Assembly (NCBI GenBank): GCA_023634235.1
Contig: JAMKCF010000136.1
Coordinates: 62,001-126,000 of the forward strand
DNA from: Pisaster brevispinus
Lineage: Eukaryota > Echinodermata > Asteroidea > Forcipulatida > Asteriidae
Length of the DNA stretch: 64,000 nucleotides
Direction of reading: 5' to 3'
Shown: one piece after another, positions 47,401 to 61,600 of the stretch
How the letters are laid out: the number at the start of each line of letters is the position of its first letter
Position numbering within the stretch: position 1 is the first letter of the stretch
Position numbers and translations under genes: made by a program
The notes under the pieces: model-generated
Databases searched by the model: none
The model's input: the letters and a program-made list of their open reading frames with translations, nothing else
Told to the model about the DNA's origin: nothing

Positions 47401-49755
47401 GATGAATTTTTGACCTGACTGTGCCTTAGGTATCCCTGCATCGACGAATTAGACTTTTGCGGCCGATGAGGGCAGGTTTCACACCGGAAAATACCAGCAA
47501 GTGGGGACGCTACAAACTCCTCGCAAAACACCTTCAACTCGTTTTTGCTAGCAAAGAGACAAAGACAAAATAAGGATGATCATTTCACCCCCAAAGCATC
47601 ATCGGATCTGCACAAGTTTTATACCACTGGAAAGCCCGTCTCAAGGGCTATCTCTGCTATGAAATTGGGGTTGCTGACGATTCTGTAGGCGACGCGAGCG
47701 GCCTGGATGTTAGGCCTACCCCTAAGAGATATTGAAACATTCCAGGGGCCAGCTGCGAAGCAAGGTCTCGCCGGCCGGGGTAATGGCCCAAAATAAATTT
47801 GAGGTGAAATTGGGAATTACTCCCGTTCTAGGGGGGCTAGAGAGATGAATTTTTGACCTGACTGTGCCTTAGGTATCCCTGCATCCACAAAATAGACTTT
47901 TGCGGCCGATGAGGGCAGGTTTCACACCGGAAAAGACCAGCAAAAGGGGACGCTAAAAACCCCCGCAAAACACCTTCAACTCGTTTTTGCTAGCAAAGAG
48001 ACAAAGACAAAATAAGGATGATCATTTCACCCCCAAAGCATCATAGGATCTGCACAAGTTTTATACCACTGGAAAGCCCGTCTCAAGGGTATCTTTGCCA
48101 TGAATTTGGGGTCGCTGACGATTCTGTAGGCGAGGCGAGCGGCCTGGATGTTAGGCCTACCCGCAAGAGATATTGACAAATTCCAGGGGCCAGCTGCGAA
48201 GCAAGGTCTCGCCGGCCGGGGTAATGGCCCAAAATAAATTTGAGGTGAAATTGGGAATTACTCCCGTTCTAGGGGGGCTAGAGAGATGAATTTTTGACCT
48301 GACTGTGCCTTAGGTATCCCTGCATCCACAAAATAGACTTTTGCGGCCGATGAGGGCAGGTTTCACACCGGAAAAGACCAGCAAAAGGGGACGCTAAAAA
48401 CCCCCGCAAAACACCTTCAACTCGTTTTTGCTAGCAAAGAGACAAAGACAAAATAAGGATGATCATTTCACCCCCAAAGCATCATAGGATCTGCACAAGT
48501 TTTATACCACTGGAAAGCCCGTCTCAAGGGTATCTTTGCCATGAATTTGGGGTCGCTGACGATTCTGTAGGCGAGGCGAGCGGCCTGGATGTTAGGCCTA
48601 CCCGTAAGAGATATTGACAAATTCCAGGGGCCGCTGCGAAGCAAGGTCTCGCCGGCTGGGGTAATGGCCCAAAATAAATTTGAGGGAAAATTGGAAATAA
48701 CTTCCGTTCTAGAAGGGCTAGAGAGATGACTTTTTGACCTGACTGTGCCTTAAGTATCCCTGCATCCGAAAATTAGACTTTTGCGGCCGATGATGGCAGG
48801 TTTCACACCGGAAAAGACCAGCAAGCGGGGACGCTACAAACCCCCCGCAAAACACCTTCAACTCGTTTTTGCTAACAAAGAGACAAAGACAAAATAAGGA
48901 TGGTCATTTCACCACTAAGGCATCATTGGATCTGCACAAGTTTTATACCACTGGAAAGCCCGTCTCAAGGGCTATCTCTGCCATGATTTTGGGGTTGCTG
49001 ACGATTCTGTAGGCGAGGCGAGCGGCCTGGATGTTAGGCCTACCCCTAAGAGATATTGAAAAATTCCAGGGGCCAGCTGCGAAGCAAGGTCTCGCCGGCC
49101 GGGGTAATGGCCCAAAATAAATTTGAGGTGAAATTGGGAATAACTCCCGTTCTAGGGGGGCTAGAGAGATGAATGTTTGACCTGACTGTGCCTTAGGTAT
49201 CCCTGCATCGACGAATTAGACTTTTGCGGCCGATGATGGCAGGTTTCACACCGGAAAAGACCAGCAAGCGGGGACGCTACAAACCCCCCGCAAAACACCT
49301 TCAACTCGTTTTTGCTAACAAAGAGACAAAGACAAAATAAGGATGGTCATTTCACCACTAAGGCATCATTGGATCTGCACAAGTTTTATACCACTGGAAA
49401 GCCCGTCTGAAGGGCTATCTCTGCCATGATTTTGGGGTTGCTGACGATTCTGTAGGCGAGGCGAGCCGCCTGGATGTTAGGCCTACCCCTAAGAGATATT
49501 GAAAAATTCCAGGGGCCAGCTGCGAAGCAAGGTCTCGCCGGCCGGGGTAATGGCCCAAAATAAATTTGAGGTGAAATTGGGAATAACTACCGTTCTAGGG
49601 GGGCTAAAGAGATGAATTTTTGACCTGACTGTGCCTTAGGTATCCCTGCATCCACAAATTAGACTTTTGCGGCCGATGAGGGCAGGTTTCACACCGGAAA
49701 AGACCAGCAAAAGGGGACGCTACAAACCCCCGCAAAACACCTTCAACTCGTTTTT
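44450..49755. repeat. About 2652-bp six-monomer higher-order repeat, 2 copies
   Basis: Variant monomers occur in the same order at an offset of about 2652 bp: taggcgacgtgagcgg at 44592 and 47244, tcaagggtatctttgccatg at 45431 and 48082, and ggctaaagagatgaat at about 46950 and 49602. The unit itself includes an older 885-bp dimer duplication (the same gacgtgagc variant at 43711 and 44596). Confidence 0.88.
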
Positions 49756-50348
49756 GCTAGTAAAGAGACAAAGACAAAATAAGGATGATCATTTCACCCC
49801 CAAAGCATCATAGGATCTGCACAAGTTTTATACCACTGGAAAGCCCGTCTCAAGGGCTATCTCCGCCATGAAATTGGGGTTGCTGACGATTCTGTAGGCG
49901 ACGCGAGCGGCCTGGATGTTAGGCCTACCCCTAAGAGATATTGAAAAATTCCAGGGTCCAGCTGCGAAGCAAGGTCTCGCCGGCCGGGGTAATGGCCCAA
50001 AATAAATTTGAGGTGAAATTGGGAATAACTCCCGTTCTAGGGGGGCTAGAGAGATGAATTTTTGACCTGACTGTGCCTTAGGTATCCCTGCATCGACGAA
50101 TTAGACTTTTGCGGCCGATGAGGGCAGGTTTCACACCGGAAAAGACCAGCAAGTGGGGACGCTACAAACCCCTCGCAAAACACCTTCAACTCGTTTTTGC
50201 TAACAAAGAGACAAAGACAAAATAAGGATGGTCATTTCACCACTAAGGCATCATTGGATCTGCACAAGTTTTATACCACTGGAAAGCCCGTCTGAAGGGC
50301 TATATCTGCCATGATTTTGGGGTTGCTGACGACTCTGTAGGCGAGGCG

Positions 50349-53300
50349 ACCTTCAACTCGTTTTTGCTAGTAAAGAGACAAAGACAAAATAAGGATGATC
50401 ATTTCACCCCCAAAGCATCATCGGATCTGCACAAGTTTTATACCACTGGAAAGCCCGTCTCAAGGGCTATCTCCGCCATGAAATTGGGGTTGCTGACGAT
50501 TCTGTAGGCGACGCGAGCGGCCTGGATGTTAGGCCTACCCCTAAGAGATATTGAAAAATTCCAGGGTCCAGCTGCGAAGCAAGGTCTCGCCGGCCGGGGT
50601 AATGGCCCAAAATAAATTTGAGGTGAAATTGGGAATAACTCCCGTTCTAGGGGGGCTAGAGAGGAGAATTTTTGACCTGACTCTGCCTTAGGTATCCCTG
50701 CATCCACAAATTAGACTTTTGCGGCCGATGAGGGCAGGTTTCACACCGGAAAAGACCAGCAAAAGGGGACGCTACAAACCCCCGCAAAACACCTTCAACT
50801 CGTTTTTGCTAGCAAAGAGACAAAGACAAAATAAGGATGATCATTTCACCCCCAAAGCATCATAGGATCTGCACAAGTTTTATACCACTGGAAAGCCCGT
50901 CTCAAGGGCTATCTCCGCCATGATATTGGGGTTGCTGACGATTCTGTAGGCGACGCGAGCGGCCTGGATGTTAGGCCTACCCCTAAGAGATATTGAAAAA
51001 TTCCAGGGTCCAGCTGCGAAGCAAGGTCTCGCCGGCCGGGGTAATGGCCCAAAATAAATTTGAGGTGAAATTGGGAATAACTCCCGTTCTAGGGGGGCTA
51101 GAGAGATGAATTTTTGACCTGACTGTGCCTTAGGTATCCCTGCATCGACGAATTAAACTTTTGCGGCCGATGAGGGCAGGTTTCACACCGGAAAAGACCA
51201 GCAAGTGGGGACGCTACAAACCCCTCGCAAAACACCTTCAACTCGTTTTTGCTAACAAAGAGACAAAGACAAAATAAGGATGGTCATTTCACCACTAAGG
51301 CATCATTGGATCTGCACAAGTTTTATACCACTGGAAAGCCCGTCTGAAGGGCTATATCTGCCATGATTTTGGGGTTGCTGACGACTCTGTAGGCGAGGCG
51401 AGCGGCCTGGATGTTAGGCCTACCCCTAAGAGATATTGAAAAATTCCAGGGGCCAGCTGCGAAGCAAGGTCTCGCCGGCCGGGGTAATGGCGCAAAATAA
51501 ATTTGAGGTGAAATTGGGAATAACTCCCGTTCTAGGGGGGCTAGAGAGATGAATTTTTGACCTGACTGTGCCTTAGGTATCCCTGCATCCACAAGTTAGA
51601 CTTTTGCGGCCGATGAGGGCAGGTTTCACACCGGAAAAGACCAGCAAAAGGGGACGCTAAAAACCCCCGCAAAACACCTTCAACTCGTTTTTGCTAGCAA
51701 AGAGACAAAGACAAAATAAGGATGATCATTTCACCCCCAAAGCATCATAGGATCTGCACAAGTTTTATACCACTGGAAAGCCCGTCTCAAGGGCTATCTC
51801 CGCCATGAAATTGGGGTTGCTGACGATTCTGTAGGCGACGCGAGCGGCCTGGATGTTAGGCCTACCCCTAAGAGATATTGAAAAATTCCAGGGTCCAGCT
51901 GCGAAGCAAGGTCTCGCCGGCCGGGGTAATGGCCCAAAATAAATTTGAGGTGAAATTGGGAATAACTCCCGTTCTAGGGGGGCTAGAGAGGAGAATTTTT
52001 GACCTGACTCTGCCTTAGGTATCCCTGCATCCACAAATTAGACTTTTGCGGCCGATGAGGGCAGGTTTCACACCGGAAAAGACCAGCAAAAGGGGACGCT
52101 ACAAACCCCCGCAAAACACCTTCAACTCGTTTTTGCTAGCAAAGAGACAAAGACAAAATAAGGATGATCATTTCACCCCCAAAGCATCATAGGATCTGCA
52201 CAAGTTTTATACCACTGGAAAGCCCGTCTCAAGGGCTATCTCCGCCATGATATTGGGGTTGCTGACGATTCTGTAGGCGACGCGAGCGGCCTGGATGTTA
52301 GGCCTACCCCTAAGAGATATTGAAAAATTCCAGGGTCCAGCTGCGAAGCAAGGTCTCGCCGGCCGGGGTAATGGCCCAAAATAAATTTGAGGTGAAATTG
52401 GGAATAACTCCCGTTCTAGGGGGGCTAGAGAGATGAATTTTTGACCTGACTGTGCCTTAGGTATCCCTGCATCGACGAATTAAACTTTTGCGGCCGATGA
52501 GGGCAGGTTTCACACCGGAAAAGACCAGCAAGTGGGGACGCTACAAACCCCTCGCAAAACACCTTCAACTCGTTTTTGCTAACAAAGAGACAAAGACAAA
52601 ATAAGGATGGTCATTTCACCACTAAGGCATCATTGGATCTGCACAAGTTTTATACCACTGGAAAGCCCGTCTGAAGGGCTATATCTGCCATGATTTTGGG
52701 GTTGCTGACGACTCTGTAGGCGAGGCGAGCGGCCTGGATGTTAGGCCTACCCCTAAGAGATATTGAAAAATTCCAGGGGCCAGCTGCGAAGCAAGGTCTC
52801 GCCGGCCGGGGTAATGGCGCAAAATAAATTTGAGGTGAAATTGGGAATAACTCCCGTTCTAGGGGGGCTAGAGAGATGAATTTTTGACCTGACTGTGCCT
52901 TAGGTATCCCTGCATCCACAAGTTAGACTTTTGCGGCCGATGAGGGCAGGTTTCACACCGGAAAAGACCAGCAAAAGGGGACGCTAAAAACCCCCGCAAA
53001 ACACCTTCAACTCGTTTTTGCTAGCAAAGAGACAAAGACAAAATAAGGATGATCATTTCACCCCCAAAGCATCATAGGATCTGCACAAGTTTTATACCAC
53101 TGGAAAGCCCGTCTCAAGGGCTATCTCCGCCATGAAATTGGGGTTGCTGACGATTCTGTAGGCGACGCGAGCGGCCTGGATGTTAGGCCTACCCCTAAGA
53201 GATATTGAAAAATTCCAGGGTCCAGCTGCGAAGCAAGGTCTCGCCGGCCGGGGTAATGGCCCAAAATAAATTTGAGGTGAAATTGGGAATAACTCCCGTT

Positions 53301-55656
53301 CTAGGGGGGCTAGAGAGGAGAATTTTTGACCTGACTCTGCCTTAGGTATCCCTGCATCCACAAATTAGACTTTTGCGGCCGATGAGGGCAGGTTTCACAC
53401 CGGAAAAGACCAGCAAAAGGGGACACTACAAACCCCCGCAAAACACCTTCAACTCGTTTTTGCTAGCAAAGAGACAAAGACAAAATAAGGATGATCATTT
53501 CACCCCCAAAGCATCATAGGATCTGCACAAGTTTTATACCACTGGAAAGCCCGTCTCAAGGGCTATCTCCGCCATGATATTGGGGTTGCTGACGATTCTG
53601 TAGGCGACGCGAGCGGCCTGGATGTTAGGCCTACCCCTAAGAGATATTGAAAAATTCCAGGGTCCAGCTGCGAAGCAAGGTCTCGCCGGCCGGGGTAATG
53701 GCCCAAAATAAATTTGAGGTGAAATTGGGAATAACTACCGTTCTAGGGGGGCTAGAGAGATGAATTTTTGACCTGACTGTGCCTTAGGTATCCCTGCATC
53801 GACGAATTAGACTTTTGCGGCCGATGAGGGCAGGTTTCACACCGGAAAAGACCAGCAAGTGGGGACGCTACAAACCCCTCGCAAAACACCTTCAACTCGT
53901 TTTTGCTAACAAAGAGACAAAGACAAAATAAGGATGGTCATTTCACCACTAAGGCATCATTGGATCTGCACAAGTTTTATACCACTGGAAAGCCCGTCTG
54001 AAGGGCTATATCTGCCATGATTTTGGGGTTGCTGACGACTCTGTAGGCGAGGCGAGCGGCCTGGATGTTAGGCCTACCCCTAAGAGATATTGAAAAATTC
54101 CAGGGGCCAGCTGCGAAGCAAGGTCTCGCCGGCCGGGGTAATGGCGCAAAATAAATTTGAGGTGAAATTGGGAATAACTCCCGTTCTAGGGGGGCTAGAG
54201 AGATGAATTTTTGACCTGACTGTGCCTTAGGTATCCCTGCATCCACAAGTTAGACTTTTGCGGCCGATGAGGGCAGGTTTCACACCGGAAAAGACCAGCA
54301 AAAGGGGACGCTAAAAACCCCCGCAAAACACCTTCAACTCGTTTTTGCTAGCAAAGAGACAAAGACAAAATAAGGATGATCATTTCACCCCCAAAGCATC
54401 ATAGGATCTGCACAAGTTTTATACCACTGGAAAGCCCGTCTCAAGGGCTATCTCCGCCATGAAATTGGGGTTGCTGACGATTCTGTAGGCGACGCGAGCG
54501 GCCTGGATGTTAGGCCTACCCCTAAGAGATATTGAAAAATTCCAGGGTCCAGCTGCGAAGCAAGGTCTCGCCGGCCGGGGTAATGGCCCAAAATAAATTT
54601 GAGGTGAAATTGGGAATAACTCCCGTTCTAGGGGGGTTAGAGAGGAGAATTTTTGACCTGACTCTGCCTTAGGTATCCCTGCATCCACAAATTAGACTTT
54701 TGCGGCCGATGAGGGCAGGTTTCACACCGGAAAAGACCAGCAAAAGGGGACGCTACAAACCCCCGCAAAACACCTTCAACTCGTTTTTGCTAGCAAAGAG
54801 ACAAAGACAAAATAAGGATGATCATTTCACCCCCAAAGCATCATAGGATCTGCACAAGTTTTATACCACTGGAAAGCCCGTCTCAAGGGCTATCTCCGCC
54901 ATGATATTGGGGTTGCTGACGATTCTGTAGGCGACGCGAGCGGCCTGGATGTTAGGCCTACCCCTAAGAGATATTGAAAAATTCCAGGGTCCAGCTGCGA
55001 AGCAAGGTCTCGCCGGCCGGGGTAATGGCCCAAAATAAATTTGAGGTGAAATTGGGAATAACTCCCGTTCTAGGGGGGCTAGAGAGATGAATTTTTGACC
55101 TGACTGTGCCTTAGGTATCCCTGCATCGACGAATTAAACTTTTGCGGCCGATGAGGGCAGGTTTCACACCGGAAAAGACCAGCAAGTGGGGACGCTACAA
55201 ACCCCTCGCAAAACACCTTCAACTCGTTTTTGCTAACAAAGAGACAAAGACAAAATAAGGATGGTCATTTCACCACTAAGGCATCATTGGATCTGCACAA
55301 GTTTTATACCACTGGAAAGCCCGTCTGAAGGGCTATATCTGCCATGATTTTGGGGTTGCTGACGACTCTGTAGGCGAGGCGAGCGGCCTGGATGTTAGGC
55401 CTACCCCTAAGAGATATTGAAAAATTCCAGGGGCCAGCTGCGAAGCAAGGTCTCGCCGGCCGGGGTAATGGCGCAAAATAAATTTGAGGTGAAATTGGGA
55501 ATAACTCCCGTTCTAGGGGGGCTAGAGAGATGAATTTTTGACCTGACTGTGCCTTAGGTATCCCTGCATCCACAAGTTAGACTTTTGCGGCCGATGAGGG
55601 CAGGTTTCACACCGGAAAAGACCAGCAAAAGGGGACGCTAAAAACCCCCGCAAAAC
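50349..55656. repeat. 1327-bp trimeric higher-order repeat, 4 copies
   Basis: Within the 442-bp array, a three-monomer unit repeats at 50349, 51676, 53003 and 54330 with near identity. Diagnostic variants recur at exactly 1327-bp spacing: gaggagaatttttgacctga in monomer 1, catgatattggggttgctga in monomer 2, ggcgcaaaataaatttgagg in monomer 3. Few copy-private changes are seen (for example gggacactaca at 53421). Confidence 0.93.
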
Positions 55657-58600
55657 ACCTTCAACTCGTTTTTGCTAGCAAAGAGACAAAGACAAAATAA
55701 GGATGATCATTTCACCCCCAAAGCATCATAGGATCTGCACAAGTTTTATACCACTGGAAAGCCCGTCTCAAGGGTATCTTTGCCATGAATTTGGGGTCGC
55801 TGACGATTCTGTAGGCGAGGCGAGCGGCCTGGATGTTAGGCCTACCCGTAAGAGATATTGACAAATTCCAGGGGCCGCTGCGAAGCAAGGTCTCGCCGGC
55901 TGGGGTAATGGCCCAAAATAAATTTGAGGGAAAATTGGAAATAACTTCCGTTCTAGAAGGGCTAGAGAGATGACTTTTTGACCTGACTGTGCCTTAAGTA
56001 TCCCTGCATCCGAAAATTAGACTTTTGCGGCCGATGATGGCAGGTTTCACACCGGAAAAGACCAGCAAGCGGGGACGCTACAAACCCCCCGCAAAACACC
56101 TTCAACTCGTTTTTGCTAACAAAGAGACAAAGACAAAATAAGGATGGTCATTTCACCACTAAGGCATCATTGGATCTGCACAAGTTTTATACCACTGGAA
56201 AGCCCGTCTCAAGGGCTATCTCTGCCATGATTTTGGGGTTGCTGACGATTCTGTAGGCGAGGCGAGCGGCCTGGATGTTAGGCCTACCCCTAAGAGATAT
56301 TGAAAAATTCCAGGGGCCAGCTGCGAAGCAAGGTCTCGCCGGCCGGGGTAATGGCCCAAAATAAATTTGAGGTGAAATTGGGAATAACTCCCGTTCTAGG
56401 GGGGCTAGAGAGATGAATGTTTGACCTGACTGTGCCTTAGGTATCCCTGCATCCACAAATTAGACTTTTGCGGCCGATGAGGGCAGGTTTCACACCGGAA
56501 AAGACCAGCAAAAGGGGACGCTACAAACCCCCGCAAAACACCTTCAACTCGTTTTTGCTAGTAAAGAGACAAAGACAAAATAAGGATGATCATTTCACCC
56601 CCAAAGCATCATAGGATCTGCACAAGTTTTATACCACTGGAAAGCCCGTCTCAAGGGCTATCTCCGCCATGAAATTGGGGTTGCTGACGATTCTGTAGGC
56701 AACGCGAGCGGCCTGGATGTTAGGCCTACCCCTAAGAGATATTGAAAAATTCCAGGGGCCAGCTGCGAAGCAAGGTCTCGCCGGCCGGGGTAATGGCCCA
56801 AAATAAATTTGAGGTGAAATTGGGAATAACTCCCGTTCTAGGGGGGCTAGAGAGATGAATTTTTGACCTGACTGTGCCTTAGGTATCCCTGCATCCACAA
56901 ATTAGACTTTTGCGACCTATGAGGGCAGGTTTCACACCGGAAAAGACCAGCAAAAGGGGGCGCTACAAACCCCCCGCAAAACACCTTCAACTCGTTTTTG
57001 CTAGCAAAGAGACAAAGACAAAATAAGGATGATCATTTCACCCCCAAGGCATCATCGGATCTGCACAAGTTGTATACCACTGGAAAGCCCGTCTCAAGGG
57101 CTATTTTTGCCATGAATTTGGGGTTGCTGACGATTCTGTAGGCGAGGCGAGCGGCCTGGATGTTAGGCCTACCCCTAAGAGATATTGAAAAATTCCAGGG
57201 TCCAGCTGCGAAGCAAGGTCTCGCCGGCCGGGGTAATGGCCCAAAATAAATTTGAGGTGAAATTGGGAATAACTCCCGTTCTAGGGGGGCTAGAGAGATG
57301 AATTTTTGACCTGACTGTGCCTTAGGTATCCCTGCATCCACAAATTAGACTTTTGCGGCCGATGAGGGCAGGTTTCACACCGGAAAATACCAGCAAGTGG
57401 GGACGCTACAAACCCCCCGCAAAACACTTTCAACTCGTTTTTGCTAGCAAAGAGACAAAGACAAAATAAGGATGGTCATTTCACCACAAAGGCATCATCG
57501 GATCTGCACAAGTTTTATTCCACTGGTAAGCCCGTCTCAAGGGCTATCTCCGCCATGAAATTGGGGTTGCTGACGATTTTGTAGGCGAGGCGAGCGGCCT
57601 GGATGTTAGGCCTACCCCTAAAAGATATTGAAAAATTCCAGGGGCCGCTGCGAAGCAAGGTCTCGCCGGCCGGGGTAATGGCCCAAAATAAATTAGAGGG
57701 GAAATTGGAAATAACTTAAGTTCTAGGGGGGCTAGAGAGATGAATTTTTGACTTGACTCTGCCTTAGGTATCCCTGCATCCACAAATTAGACTTTTGCGG
57801 CCAATGAGGGCAGGTTTCACACCGGAAAAGACCAGCAAAAGGGGACGCTACAAACCCCCGCAAAACACCTTCAACTCGTTTTTGCTAACAAAGAGACAAA
57901 GACAAAATAAGGATGGTCATTTCACCACTAAGGCATCATTGGATCTGCACAAGTTTTATTCCACTGGTAAGCCCGTCTCAAGGGCTATCTCCGCCATGAA
58001 ATTGGGGTTGCTGACGATTTTGTAGGCGAGGCGAGCGGCCTGGATGTTAGGCCTACCCCTAAGAGATATTGAAAAATTCCAGGGGCCGCTGCGAAGCAAG
58101 GTCTCGCCGGCCGGGGTAATGGCCCAAAATAAATTTGAGGGGAAATTGGAAATAACTTAAGTTCTAGGGGGGCTAGAGAGATGAATTTTTGACTTGACTC
58201 TGCCTTAGGTATCCCTGCATCCACAAATTAGACTTTTGCGGCCAATGAGGGCAGGTTTCACACCGGAAAAGACCAGCAAAAGGGGACGCTACAAACCCCC
58301 GCAAAACACCTTCAACTCGTTTTTGCTAACAAAGAGACAAAGACAAAATAAGGATGGTCATTTCACCACTAAGGCATCATTGGATCTGCACAAGTTTTAT
58401 ACCACTGGAAAGCCCGTCTCAAGGGCTATCTCCGCCATGAAATTGGGGTTGCTGACGATTCTGTAGGCGACGCGAGCGGCCTGGATGTTAGGCCTACCCC
58501 TAAGAGATATTGAAAAATTCCAGGGTCCAGCTGCGAAGCAAGGTCTCGCCGGCCGGGGTAATGGCCCAAAATAAATTTGAGGTGAAATTGGGAATAACTC

Positions 58601-61600
58601 CCGTTCTAGGGGGGCTAGAGAGATGAATTTTTGACCTGACTGTGCCTTAGGTATCCCTGCATCGACGAATTAGACTTTTGCGGCCGATGAGGGCAGGTTT
58701 CACACCGGAAAAGACCAGCAAGTGGGGACGCTACAAACCCCTCGCAAAACACCTTCAACTCGTTTTTGCTAGCAAAGAGACAAAGACAAAATAAGGATGA
58801 TCATTTCACCCCCAAAGCATCATCGGATCTGCACAAGTTTTATACCACTGGAAAGCCCGTCTCAAGGGCTATCTCTGCCATGAAATTGGGGTTGCTGACG
58901 ATTCTGTAGGTGACGCGAGTGGCCTGGATGTTAGGCCTACCCCTAAGAGATATTGAAAAATTCCAGGGTCCAGCTGCGAAGCAAGGTCTCGCCGGCCGGG
59001 GTAATGGCCCAAAATAAATTTGAGGTGAAATTGGGAATAACTCCCGTTCTAGGGGGGCTAGAGAGATGAATTTTTGACCTGACTGTGCCTTAGGTATCCC
59101 TGCATCGACGAATTAGACTTTTGCGGCCGATGAGGGCAGGTTTCACACCGGAAAAGACCAGCAAGTGGGGACGCTACAAACCCCTCGCAAAACACCTTCA
59201 ACTCGTTTTTGCTAGCAAAGAGACAAAGACAAAATAAGGACGATCATTTCACCCCCAAAGCATCATCGGATCTGCACAAGTTTTATACCACTGGAAAGCC
59301 CGTCTCAAGGGCTATCTCTGCCATGAAATTGGGGTTGCTGACGATTCTGTAGGCGACGCGAGCGGCCTGGATGTTAGGCCTACCCCTAAGAGATATTGAA
59401 AAATTCCAGGGGCCAGCTGCGAAGCAAGGTCTCGCCGGCCGGGGTAATGGCCCAAAATAAATTTGAGGTGAAATTGGGAATAACTCCCGTTCTAGGGGGG
59501 CTAGAGAGATGAATTTTTGACCTGACTGTGCCTTAGGTATCCCTGCATCCACAAATTAGACTTTTGCGGCCGATGAGGGCAGGTTTCACACCGGAAAATA
59601 CCAGCAAGTGGGGACGCTACAAACCCCCCGCAAAACACTTTCAACTCGTTTTTGCTAGCAAAGAGACAAAGACAAAATAAGGATGGTCATTTCACCACAA
59701 AGGCATCATCGGATCTGCACAAGTTTTATTCCACTGGTAAGCCCGTCTCAAGGGCTATCTCCGCCATGAAATTGGGGTTGCTGACGATTTTGTAGGCGAG
59801 GCGAGCGGCCTGGATGTTAGGCCTACCCCTAAGAGATATTGAAAAATTCCAGGGGCCGCTGCGAAGCAAGGTCTCGCCGGCCGGGGTAATGGCCCAAAAT
59901 AAATTTGAGGGGAAATTGGAAATAACTTAAGTTCTAGGGGGGCTAGAGAGATGAATTTTTGACTTGACTCTGCCTTAGGTATCCCTGCATCCACAAATTA
60001 GACTTTTGCGGCCAATGAGGGCAGGTTTCACACCGGAAAAGACCAGCAAAAGGGGACGCTACAAACCCCCGCAAAACACCTTCAACTCGTTTTTGCTAAC
60101 AAAGAGACAAAGACAAAATAAGGATGGTCATTTCACCACTAAGGCATCATTGGATCTGCACAAGTTTTATACCACTGGAAAGCCCGTCTCAAGGGCTATC
60201 TCCGCCATGAAATTGGGGTTGCTGACGATTCTGTAGGCGACGCGAGCGGCCTGGATGTTAGGCCTACCCCTAAGAGATATTGAAAAATTCCAGGGTCCAG
60301 CTGCGAAGCAAGGTCTCGCCGGCCGGGGTAATGGCCCAAAATAAATTTGAGGTGAAATTGGGAATAACTCCCGTTCTAGGGGGGCTAGAGAGATGAATTT
60401 TTGACCTGACTGTGCCTTAGGTATCCCTGCATCGACGAATTAGACTTTTGCGGCCGATGAGGGCAGGTTTCACACCGGAAAAGACCAGCAAGTGGGGACG
60501 CTACAAACCCCTCGCAAAACACCTTCAACTCGTTTTTGCTAGCAAAGAGACAAAGACAAAATAAGGATGATCATTTCACCCCCAAAGCATCATCGGATGT
60601 GCACAAGTTTTATACCACTGGAAAGCCCGTCTCAAGGGCTATCTCTGCCATGAAATTGGGGTTGCTGACGATTCTGTAGGCGACGCGAGCGGCCTGGATG
60701 TTAGGCCTACCCCTAAGAGATATTGAAAAATTCCAGGGGCCGCTGCGAAGCAAGGTCTCGCCGGCCGGGGTAATGGCCCAAAATAAATTTGAGGGGAAAT
60801 TGGAAATAACTTAAGTTCTAGGGGGGCTAGAGAGATGAATTTTTGACCTGACTCTGCCTTAAGTATCCCTGCATGGACGAATTAGACTTTTGCGGCCGAT
60901 GAGGGCAGGTTTCACACCGGAAAAGACCAGCAAGTGGGGACGCTACAAACCCCTCGCAAAACACTTTCAACTCGTTTTTGCTGTTAAAGAGACAAAGACA
61001 AAATAAGGATGGTCATTTTACCCCCAAAGCATCATCGGATCTGCACAAGTTTTATACCACTGGAAAGCCCGTCTCAAGGGCTATCTCTGCCATGATTGTT
61101 GGGTTGCTGACGATTCTGTAGGCGAGGCGAGCGGCCTGGATGTTAGGCCTACCCCTAAGAGATATTGAAAAATTCCAGGGTCCAGCTGCGAAGCAAGGTC
61201 TCGCCGGCCGGGGTAATGGCCCAAAATAAATTTGAGGTGAAATTGGGAATAACTCCCGTTCTAGGGGGGCTAGAGAGATGAATTTTTGACCTGACTGTGC
61301 CTTAGGTATCCCTGCATCGACGAATTAGACTTTTGCGGCCGATGAGGGCAGGTTTCACACCGGAAAAGACCAGCAAGTGGGGACGCTACAAACCCCTCGC
61401 AAAACACCTTCAACTCGTTTTTGCTAGCAAAGAGACAAAGACAAAATAAGGATGGTCATTTTACCCCCAAAGCATCATCGGATCTGCACAAGTTTTATAC
61501 CACTGGAAAGCCCGTCTCAAGGGCTATCTCTGCCATGATTGTTGGGTTGCTGACGATTCTGTAGGCGAGGCGAGCGGCCTGGATGTTAGGCCTACCCCTA

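Noticed and set aside
51765..52034. 89-codon minus-strand frame in the 442-bp monomer as a conserved gene family
   Set aside because: It is present because monomers are homogenised. Differences (AQSGQ/AESGQ, LAYRI/VAYRI, NPKIM/NPNFM) are mostly amino-acid changing, many monomers are frameshifted, and there is no promoter or splice context.
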